NCBI GenBank assembly: GCA_017997515.1
Contig: JAGOEY010000006.1
Location: 17,760 to 24,226 of the forward strand
Direction: 5' to 3'
Length of the DNA stretch: 6,467 nucleotides
From: Burkholderiaceae bacterium
GTDB taxonomy: Bacteria > Pseudomonadota > Gammaproteobacteria > Burkholderiales > Burkholderiaceae
A program made the position numbers and the translations under genes. Each line of letters starts with the position of its first letter. The stretch's first letter is position 1. Under the pieces are notes generated by a model. That model saw only the letters and a list, made by a program, of their open reading frames with translations. It searched no databases and had not been told where the DNA came from. Positions 1 to 5,026 of this stretch are shown here, one piece after another.

Positions 1-107
1 TGTTTGTAGAGCGCGTACAGCTTGAGCAGGGTGGCGTTGTCGGGGCGCTCGCTCAGGTTTTTGGAGTTGGCAACAGCGGCTTCAAAACGGGTGGTCAGAT
101 CGGACAT
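1..107 (-). CDS. Acyl-CoA-binding protein (ACBP), N-terminal part only
   Basis: The gene is cut by the left edge: only the first 35 codons are present. The translation begins MSDLTTRFEAAV and continues through SERPDNATLLKLYALYK. The LYALYK stretch, preceded by a polar P-D-N turn, matches the conserved second helix of the ACBP family (small cytosolic four-helix proteins of about 85-90 residues that bind long-chain acyl-CoA and hand it to acyltransferases or beta-oxidation). The ATG at 107-105 is set by a clear ribosome binding site, CAGGAG at 120-115 on the minus strand. The gene is divergent from the WS/DGAT gene at 227, an acyl-CoA-consuming enzyme, which makes a functional link plausible. 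The acyl-CoA-binding residues further on lie outside the window, so the call rests on the N-terminal signature alone. Confidence 0.82.
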   Translation of the reverse strand, partial: MSDLTTRFEAAVANSKNLSERPDNATLLKLYALYK

Positions 108-148
108 GAACGGTCTCCTGGGTTGTTAGGGTAATCGCGCTGTATCTT

Positions 149-224
149 ACGTGTGCTGCGCGCCCACAATGGCGGTTTTGCCCTAGTGCCACCGCACTAG
201 AAACGCACGGCTCATTGCACACGT
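149..224. repeat. Outer 8-bp inverted repeat framing the operator-like palindrome
   Basis: ACGTGTGC at 149-156 is the exact reverse complement of GCACACGT at 217-224, with 60 bases between the arms. The pair encloses the 183-200 palindrome, whose centre is about 5 bases from the centre of the outer pair. All four arms contain GTGC or GCAC (as GTGTGC, AGTGC, GCACT, GCACAC). This could be a set of related half-sites or chance in a short region. The right arm overlaps the alternative TTG start of WS/DGAT. Confidence 0.3.
183..200. promoter_or_regulatory. Perfect palindrome, candidate operator between ACBP and WS/DGAT
   Basis: CTAGTGC at 183-189 and GCACTAG at 194-200 are exact reverse complements separated by CACC. 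An 18-base two-fold symmetric site is the usual shape of an operator for a dimeric repressor or activator. It lies 75 bases from the ACBP start and 26 bases from the WS/DGAT ATG, so a bound protein could affect both divergent genes. There is no T-run after it, so it is not a classical terminator. Which regulator binds is unknown; I do not match it to a named consensus. I could not identify a convincing -35/-10 pair for either gene in 108-226. Confidence 0.5.
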
Positions 225-226
225 TT

Positions 227-1834
227 ATGGTCACCCGCATCACACCCGACTCCGATTCTGCTGCCACCTCTGCGGCTGCCAGCACGCCCCGCCGCCGTGC
301 AGCCAAGTCCGCCGCCACGTCTGCTGCAAGCACCGCCGAGCGGGTGCAAAAAAACGTGCGCCGCACCGCCAGCGGCGTGCTGGGCTTACACGGCGAACGT
401 ATGAGCAAGGTGGATACCGCCTGGCTGCGTATGGACTCGCCCAGCAACCTGATGATGATTGTGGGTGTGTGGACGCTGCAGCCCGGCATCGGTTATGACG
501 CCCTGTGTGAGCGGGTGCAGGAGCGGCTGCTCAAGTACAACCGCTTCACCCAGCGCGTGGTGGAAGACGCGGCGGGGGCAAGCTGGCTGACCGACCGCAA
601 CTTCGACCTGGCCAACCATGTGGTGCGCGAAAAACTTGCCCGCCCGCGCAAGGGGCAGACCCAGCAGTCGGTGCTGCAGGAGCGGGTGGGTATCCTGGCC
701 ATGCAGCCGCTCGACCCCAAACGCCCGCTGTGGCAATTCCATCTGGTCGAAGACTACGAAGACGAAGAAGGCCACAAAGGCAGCGCCCTGCTGGTGCGTA
801 TCCACCACTGTATTGCCGACGGTATTGCACTCATCTCGGTCACCATGTCGCTGGTGGACGGTGGTGCCGCGCCGCCGTCGCGCCGCCGCCGCGAAGCACC
901 GGAAAGCGCCGAGGACTGGATTGCCAACGCCCTGATCAAACCCCTGACAGGTATGACCGTGAAGGCGCTGGGTATGGCCGGTGAAGGGGCCGCTGGCGCC
1001 CTGAACGCGCTGCGTGCCCCTGAAAAAGCCGTGAGTGCCAGTAAACTCAATTCCGCCGGTATGGCCCGTATGGCCTGGCAGGTGATGAACGACGCCGCTG
1101 CCTTGGCCTTGATGCCCGACGACTCTCCCACCCGCCTCAAAGGCAAACCGGGCACCGCCAAACGGGTGGCCTGGTGCCGCCCCATTCCGCTGGCCGAAGT
1201 CAAAGCGGTGGGCAAGGCGCTGAACTGTTCGGTCAACGACGTGCTGCTGAGCTGTGTGGCCGGGGCGATTGGCAGCTATTTGCGCGAGCTGGGTGACGAG
1301 ATGGACGGCAAAGAGATTCGCGCCATGGTGCCGATCAACCTGCGCCCGCTGGACGAAGCCTACAAGCTGGGCAACCGTTTTGGCCTCGCCCCGCTGGTGC
1401 TGCCAATCGGGCTGCAAAACCCGATCGAACGTGTGTTTGACGTGCGCCGTCGCATGAACAGCCTCAAGGGCAGCACCCAGCCGCTGCTGGCGTTTGGCAT
1501 GTTGTCGGTGGCGGGTATGCTGGTCAAACCCGCGCAGGAGGCGCTGCTCAATCTGTTTGGCCGCAAGACCACTGCGGTGATGACCAATGTGCCCGGCCCC
1601 GCCAAGAAGCTCAAACTCTGTGGCTCCACGCTGGAGCAGTCGATGTTCTGGGTGCCGCAGTCGGGCGACATTGGCCTGGGTGTATCCATCCTGAGTTATG
1701 GCGGCGGTGTGCAGTTTGGGGTGATCACCGACACCACGCTGTGCCCCGACCCGCAGGCCATCATCGACGCGTTCGAGCCTGAATTCACCCGGCTCTCGGT
1801 GGTGACACTGATGCTGCCCTGGGGCGACGAATAG
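227..1834 (+). CDS. Wax ester synthase/diacylglycerol O-acyltransferase (WS/DGAT family)
   Basis: Transfers an acyl group from acyl-CoA to a fatty alcohol or diacylglycerol, giving wax ester or triacylglycerol, normally at the inner face of the membrane and on lipid droplets. Numbering from the ATG at 227 (535 aa), the catalytic HHxxxDG motif is HHCIADG at 193-199, preceded by the PLW motif (167-169). The conserved N-D pair is at 337-338, followed by PINLRP and then NVPGP (454-458) in the C-terminal domain. Both family domains (PF03007-like, then PF06974-like) appear complete. About 58 Ala/Ser/Arg-rich residues precede the usual family start, MSKVDTAWLRMD, whose ATG is at 401; that start would give about 477 aa. 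A TTG at 215 is also in frame. None of the three starts has a good Shine-Dalgarno sequence, so the start is uncertain. It may be cotranscribed with the Cfa-family gene 111 bases downstream. Confidence 0.93.
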   Translation: MVTRITPDSDSAATSAAASTPRRRAAKSAATSAASTAERVQKNVRRTASGVLGLHGERMSKVDTAWLRMDSPSNLMMIVGVWTLQPGIGYDALCERVQERLLKYNRFTQRVVEDAAGASWLTDRNFDLANHVVREKLARPRKGQTQQSVLQERVGILAMQPLDPKRPLWQFHLVEDYEDEEGHKGSALLVRIHHCIADGIALISVTMSLVDGGAAPPSRRRREAPESAEDWIANALIKPLTGMTVKALGMAGEGAAGALNALRAPEKAVSASKLNSAGMARMAWQVMNDAAALALMPDDSPTRLKGKPGTAKRVAWCRPIPLAEVKAVGKALNCSVNDVLLSCVAGAIGSYLRELGDEMDGKEIRAMVPINLRPLDEAYKLGNRFGLAPLVLPIGLQNPIERVFDVRRRMNSLKGSTQPLLAFGMLSVAGMLVKPAQEALLNLFGRKTTAVMTNVPGPAKKLKLCGSTLEQSMFWVPQSGDIGLGVSILSYGGGVQFGVITDTTLCPDPQAIIDAFEPEFTRLSVVTLMLPWGDE

Positions 1835-1835
1835 C

Positions 1836-1867
1836 CCGCGTGTAGGACGGTGCCGGGGAATACGCGG
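1836..1867 (+). other. Stem-loop 1 downstream of WS/DGAT
   Basis: CCGCGTGT at 1836-1843 pairs with ATACGCGG at 1860-1867 (seven Watson-Crick pairs and one G-U) around a 16-base loop. It begins two bases after the WS/DGAT stop codon and nearly abuts the next stem-loop. No T-run follows, so an intrinsic terminator is unlikely; it could protect the 3' end or form part of a structured leader. Confidence 0.4.
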
Positions 1868-1868
1868 C

Positions 1869-1897
1869 GCTGCGGCGCACCCGGTTGACGCCGCAGC
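1869..1897 (+). other. Stem-loop 2, GC-rich 9-bp stem
   Basis: GCTGCGGCG at 1869-1877 is an exact reverse complement of CGCCGCAGC at 1889-1897, with an 11-base loop. The loop bases 1878-1884 (CACCCGG) are fully complementary to CCGGGTG at 1933-1939 in the loop of the next stem-loop. There is no T-run. At the DNA level its right half overlaps the candidate -35 box of the cfa promoter, so it could equally be a protein-binding site. Confidence 0.45.
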
Positions 1898-1913
1898 ACG
1901 CAGGCCAAAGAAT
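1885..1913 (+). promoter_or_regulatory. Candidate sigma-70 promoter for the Cfa-family gene
   Basis: TTGACG at 1885-1890 matches the -35 consensus at five of six positions. After a 17-base spacer, AAGAAT at 1908-1913 matches the -10 consensus at four of six. This would start transcription near 1920, giving a leader of about 26 bases before the ATG at 1946. It is the best-spaced promoter candidate I see in the window, but sequence alone does not show activity. Confidence 0.42.
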
Positions 1914-1947
1914 GGCGGATTTGTGTTTCCATCCGGGTGTCCGCCAT
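1912..1947 (+). promoter_or_regulatory. Stem-loop 3 covering the start codon of the Cfa-family gene
   Basis: ATGGCGGA at 1912-1919 is an exact reverse complement of TCCGCCAT at 1940-1947, with a 20-base loop. The right arm includes the first two bases of the ATG at 1946, and the loop holds the alternative in-frame GTG at 1937. In an RNA that contains both arms the initiation region would be base-paired. If transcription begins near 1920, the left arm is not transcribed and the start is free. Confidence 0.45.
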
Positions 1948-3253
1948 GTCCATCCTGCTGCGCAAAATCGACCATGTTCTCCAGGGCATGGCCACACCTT
2001 TGGCCATCCACCTGCCGTCGGGGCAACGTATCGGGCCGGCGCGCCCGGCGGTGACACTGGGCTTCCACGATCTGGGCGCTTTGACGGCACTGGGCACGGG
2101 CCAGGTCGGCGCATTGGCCGAAGGCCTGGTCGAAGGGCGCATCTGGCTCGATGGCAGCATGCGCACGCTGATGGCCGCCGCGGCCGACCTGTTACACGTC
2201 CAGGGTGCACCAGTGCAGGCCCCAACCCAGGGCTGGCGGCAGATGCTGCACCGCACGCGTTCACTGGCGTCCCACACACCGCAGCGCGACGCGGAGCAGG
2301 TGCAGTTTCACTACGACGTGTCGGACGACTTTTATGCCCTGTGGCTGGACCCGCGCCGCGTCTATTCGTGTGCCTATTACTCAGACCCAGCCATGCCGTT
2401 AGCGCAGGCGCAGGAGGCCAAACTCGACCTGGTTTGCCGCAAGTTGATGCTGCAGCCGGGTGAGCGGTTTCTGGATGTGGGGGCGGGCTGGGGTGGCCTG
2501 CTGCTGTGGGCGGCCGAACACTACGGTGTGGACTGCACCGGCATCACCTTGTCGCACAACCAGTACACCTATGTGCAGCAGCGCATCGCGCAGAAAGGCC
2601 TGCAGGGCCGCGTGCGTGTGGAGCTGTGTGACTACCGCGCGCTGGCCCCGGCGCAGCCGTTCGACAAGATCGCCTCGGTGGGTATGTTTGAACACGTGGG
2701 GCGCGCACAGATGGCGGCCTATTTTGGCCAGCTGCAGCACCTGCTGCGGCCCGGCGGGCTGGTGCTGAACCATGGCATCACGGCCGCTGGTGTGGGGTAC
2801 AACCAGCTCGGTGCGGGTATGGGCGATTTTGTCGAGAAATACATCTTTCCCGGTGGCGAATTGCTGCACACCAGCGAGGTCTTGCGCGAGATGGCAGGGG
2901 CCGGGCTGGAGATGCTGGACACCGAAAACCTGCGTCCGCATTACGCTCACACCCTGTGGGCCTGGTCCGATGCGCTGGAGGCCCAGCTGGATGCTGCCCA
3001 GCATGTGCTGGCGCTGCGCGGCGGCAGCAAACGCGCCGCCAAAACCCTGCGCGCCTACCGCCTGTATCTGGCGGGCAGTGCCATGGGGTTTGAGCAGGGC
3101 TGGATGGCGCTGCACCAGATCCTGGCGGCCCGGCCCGATGGCAAGATCCACCACCCGCCTGCGGGAGTGATTGCCCGCGAACTTCCCGGCGCACAATCGG
3201 TCTACCCGTTCCGGCGTGACTACATTTATTCGACGACAAAAAAGGAGAAGTGA
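1946..3253 (+). CDS. cfa: Cyclopropane-fatty-acyl-phospholipid synthase family methyltransferase
   Basis: Family members use S-adenosylmethionine to add a methylene bridge across the double bond of unsaturated acyl chains already in membrane phospholipid. Counting from the ATG at 1946 (435 aa), the SAM-binding glycine motif FLDVGAGWGG is at 175-184, followed by GITLSHNQ and VGMFEHVG. Residues equivalent to the E. coli Cfa active site are all present: Cys142 in YSCAYY, Glu249 in FEHVG, His276 in LNHG and Tyr333 in PHYAHTLWAW. The protein is longer than E. coli Cfa (382 aa), partly through a C-terminal tail containing YPFRRDYIY. Paralogues in this family make other methyl-branched or methylated fatty acids, so the exact product is not certain. 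A GTG at 1937 could add three residues; neither start has a strong ribosome binding site. The stop overlaps the next gene. Confidence 0.9.
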   Translation: MSILLRKIDHVLQGMATPLAIHLPSGQRIGPARPAVTLGFHDLGALTALGTGQVGALAEGLVEGRIWLDGSMRTLMAAAADLLHVQGAPVQAPTQGWRQMLHRTRSLASHTPQRDAEQVQFHYDVSDDFYALWLDPRRVYSCAYYSDPAMPLAQAQEAKLDLVCRKLMLQPGERFLDVGAGWGGLLLWAAEHYGVDCTGITLSHNQYTYVQQRIAQKGLQGRVRVELCDYRALAPAQPFDKIASVGMFEHVGRAQMAAYFGQLQHLLRPGGLVLNHGITAAGVGYNQLGAGMGDFVEKYIFPGGELLHTSEVLREMAGAGLEMLDTENLRPHYAHTLWAWSDALEAQLDAAQHVLALRGGSKRAAKTLRAYRLYLAGSAMGFEQGWMALHQILAARPDGKIHHPPAGVIARELPGAQSVYPFRRDYIYSTTKKEK

Positions 3254-3573
3254 TGCTCTACAAATTCAAATCCCAGGCCACCGCCGACGTCATCATGCTG
3301 GAGGTCAACGGCCGCCAGTTGCTGGAGATCATTGGCAAAAAGCCCGGCCCGCAGGGCATCATCACTGCCGCTCAAGTGCCCGCTGCCGTGGCGGCTCTGC
3401 AGGCCGCCATCACCCACGAAGAAGCCCTGCCCAAACAGCGGGTGGACAGCGACGAGGAGGACGAAGGCAGCGCCAAAGGAGTGGGGGTGTCGCTGCGCCA
3501 GCGCGCTGCGCCGTTTATCGACCAACTGCAGCGCAGTGCGGCCGAGGGTAAAGACGTGGTCTGGGGCGTTTAA
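3253..3573 (+). CDS. DUF1840 family protein, function unknown
   Basis: A 106-residue protein beginning MLYKFKSQATADVIMLE, then LLEIIGKKPGPQGII and PAAVAALQAAI. I recognise this as the DUF1840 pattern (PF08895) of short Betaproteobacterial proteins with no assigned function. An acidic linker (DSDEEDE, residues 65-71) joins the N-terminal part to a C-terminal helix-like segment, VSLRQRAAPFIDQLQRS. There is no signal peptide or membrane segment, so it is probably cytoplasmic. The ATG at 3253 shares its A with the TGA stop of the upstream gene (TGATG), and AAAGGAG at 3241-3247 is a strong ribosome binding site five bases before it. A GTG at 3250 is in frame but less well placed. The overlap implies cotranscription and probably translational coupling with the Cfa-family gene; no biochemical role follows from that. 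Confidence 0.85.
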   Translation: MLYKFKSQATADVIMLEVNGRQLLEIIGKKPGPQGIITAAQVPAAVAALQAAITHEEALPKQRVDSDEEDEGSAKGVGVSLRQRAAPFIDQLQRSAAEGKDVVWGV

Positions 3574-3579
3574 TCTGAT

Positions 3580-3658
3580 CCCCCCCGAAGCGCCTTGGGC
3601 GCTTCCCCAAGGGGGCGCATCCAGTGGCCTGGCGGAGCCAGTTCCACGGGTGCACTGG
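3580..3658. repeat. Comamonadaceae-type dispersed intergenic hairpin repeat
   Basis: The element lies between converging genes. Its first part contains GAAGCGCC (3587-3594) and GGCGCTTC (3598-3605), an 8-bp stem with a TTG loop. A run of C (3581-3586) can pair outside it with GGGGG (3611-3615). The second part has an outer stem CCAGTG (3621-3626) with CACTGG (3653-3658) and an inner stem CTGGC (3629-3633) with GCCAG (3637-3641). From memory, closely similar C-run/GAAGCGCC/CAAGGGGG sequences recur between genes in Acidovorax, Polaromonas, Rhodoferax and Variovorax genomes; I cannot search to confirm. It probably gives RNA hairpins on both strands and may help end transcription from both sides, although there is no T-run. 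Confidence 0.6.
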
Positions 3659-3698
3659 TAAAGGCACGCCCGATAGGTCACTCACCACCAAGCGTGGC

Positions 3699-3896
3699 TT
3701 ACATGCCCTTTTGGCCTAGCGCTTTTTCGATCTTCTGGTCGGTCTTGAACTGGCTCAATGCATACACCGCCCAGATGGCGGCCGGAATCCAGCCGATCAG
3801 GGTGAGCTGCAAAATCAGGCACACCACACCGGATAGCGGCCGGCCGATGGTGAAAAAGGTGAGCCAGGGCAGCAGCAGGGCAATCAGCAAACGCAT
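3699..3896 (-). CDS. yqaE: YqaE/Pmp3 family small membrane protein
   Basis: A 65-residue protein with two hydrophobic segments (about residues 3-17 and 22-48) and a short charged C-terminus, FKTDQKIEKALGQKG. The first helix carries LLLPWLTFF and the second carries LTLIGWIPAAIWAVYAL, the pattern of the Pmp3/YqaE/UPF0057 family (PF01679). Family members are inner-membrane proteins. Yeast Pmp3 affects membrane potential and cation tolerance, while the bacterial role is not well defined. The ATG at 3896-3894 follows AAGGA (3906-3902, minus strand) with a five-base gap, a good ribosome binding site. The cysteine-containing VVCLILQ in helix two is not a feature I can interpret. It is a single-gene unit divergent from the phosphodiesterase gene. 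Confidence 0.9.
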   Translation of the reverse strand: MRLLIALLLPWLTFFTIGRPLSGVVCLILQLTLIGWIPAAIWAVYALSQFKTDQKIEKALGQKGM

Positions 3897-3930
3897 GGAG
3901 GTCCTTCGGGTCTAAATGGATAACGTGTCT

Positions 3931-3960
3931 ATTATCCCGGCCCCACTTACGCCCATCCAA
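3931..3960 (-). promoter_or_regulatory. Candidate sigma-70 promoter for the YqaE gene
   Basis: On the minus strand, GATAAT (3936-3931) matches the -10 consensus at five of six positions. TTGGAT (3960-3955) is a weak -35 box with an 18-base spacer. The predicted start of transcription would be near 3925, leaving a leader of about 28 bases with the ribosome binding site in it. This supports placing the start of the divergent phosphodiesterase gene further right. Confidence 0.38.
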
Positions 3961-4026
3961 GCGCACACCATGGCGCTGTCACAGGGCTCTGGCAGGCTCC
4001 GGGGTTTCAGCGTCCGAGGTTTCTCC

Positions 4027-5013
4027 ATGGAAATTTGCACCACACTGGTGTGGCCGTTGGTTGTGCTGGTGATGGCTGTGGGTGTTGGCCGCACCGAAGC
4101 CCATGACGCCACCCAGCCCCAGGTGATTGCTCACCGCGGTGCCAGCGGTTACCTGCCCGAGCACACGCTGGGTGGCTACGAGCTAGCCATCAAGATGGGG
4201 GCCGACTTCATCGAGCCTGACCTGCAAATTTCCAAAGACGGCGCACTGGTCGCCATCCACGATGACACGCTGCAACGCACCACCAACGTCACCAGCCTGT
4301 TTGCCCAGCGTAACGGCGGCTACAAAGTGGCGGACTTCACACTGGCCGAGATCAAGACCCTGACCGTGTTACCTACTGGCACCGGCAAGACCAGTTACCC
4401 CGGCTTTACCCCCAGCGCGGCTGACCCGTTCAAGGTACCGACGTTCCAGGAAGTGGTGGGTTTTGCGCAGGCACAGAGTGCATCCACGCGCCGCCGTGTC
4501 GGCCTGTACCCAGAGGCCAAACAGGCCGACCCGGTGATGGAGGACGGCATCCTTAAAACCCTGGCGCAAAACAACTACGGCCCGCAGAGCAAGGTCTTTA
4601 TCCAGTCGTTCAGCGACGCAACCTTGCGCAGCATGCGGGCCAAACAAGTCGCGCAGAACAACAAGATTCCGCTGATTCAGCTGGGCGTGGCGGTGACAGG
4701 CAAAGACGGTGTGGCCAGTGTGGGCGTGATATCTGGCGCTTCGGTGACGGTGCTGCCGCTCAAAGACGTGGCCAGCTTCTCCGAAGGCGTGGGCCTGCTC
4801 ATCAACAACACCACCTACCCCATCACCAAGGACTACATCATCCAGGCCCATGCGTCTGGCTTGAAGGTGCACGGCTGGACCTTCGCTCAGGCCGACGCCA
4901 CCCTGTCCGCCGCCGAATACCGCAAGTACCTCGACATGGGCATGGACGGCATGTTTGCCAACTACCCCGACCTGGGTGTGGCAGCGCGCAACAACTTTGT
5001 CCAGGGCAAATAA
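4027..5013 (+). CDS. glpQ: Periplasmic glycerophosphodiester phosphodiesterase (GlpQ type)
   Basis: Hydrolyses glycerophosphodiesters, the deacylation products of phospholipids, to glycerol-3-phosphate and an alcohol. Numbering from the ATG at 4027 (328 aa), the metal-dependent catalytic core is clear: HRGASGYLPEHT with His36, Arg37 and Glu45; EPDLQ with Glu63 and Asp65; His78 in AIHDDTL; Glu163 and Lys165 in YPEAK; Trp284 in HGWTF; and MDGMFANYPD near the end. The order and spacing follow E. coli GlpQ (358 aa), which is periplasmic. A hydrophobic stretch at residues 5-21 ending with TEA before HD looks like a signal peptide with cleavage near residue 25, though its N-terminus lacks positive charge. 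GAGG at 4016-4019 lies seven bases before this ATG. In-frame ATGs at 3970 and 3916 are alternatives: the first gives a more basic N-terminus, the second would overlap the YqaE promoter region. Confidence 0.9.
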   Translation: MEICTTLVWPLVVLVMAVGVGRTEAHDATQPQVIAHRGASGYLPEHTLGGYELAIKMGADFIEPDLQISKDGALVAIHDDTLQRTTNVTSLFAQRNGGYKVADFTLAEIKTLTVLPTGTGKTSYPGFTPSAADPFKVPTFQEVVGFAQAQSASTRRRVGLYPEAKQADPVMEDGILKTLAQNNYGPQSKVFIQSFSDATLRSMRAKQVAQNNKIPLIQLGVAVTGKDGVASVGVISGASVTVLPLKDVASFSEGVGLLINNTTYPITKDYIIQAHASGLKVHGWTFAQADATLSAAEYRKYLDMGMDGMFANYPDLGVAARNNFVQGK

Positions 5014-5026
5014 GCCAGCCCGGGCT

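Noticed and set aside
108..226. Core promoter boxes for ACBP (TAAGAT near 149-144, minus) and WS/DGAT (TAGAAA near 198-203, plus)
   Set aside because: Neither has a -35 match at acceptable spacing, so I did not list them as features.
870..895. CCG/CGC triplet-rich tract inside WS/DGAT that looks like a trinucleotide repeat
   Set aside because: It is imperfect and encodes a PSRRRRE linker after the catalytic motif; it is explained by arginine codons at high GC content.
386..2068. A 560-codon open frame on the minus strand antisense to WS/DGAT
   Set aside because: It is His/Gln/Arg/Gly-rich with no recognisable motif and mirrors a well-conserved plus-strand enzyme. Long antisense frames are expected in high-GC genes with biased third positions.
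2399..3196. A 265-codon minus-strand open frame antisense to the Cfa-family gene
   Set aside because: Same His/Gln-rich shadow composition; the plus strand encodes a complete enzyme with all active-site residues.
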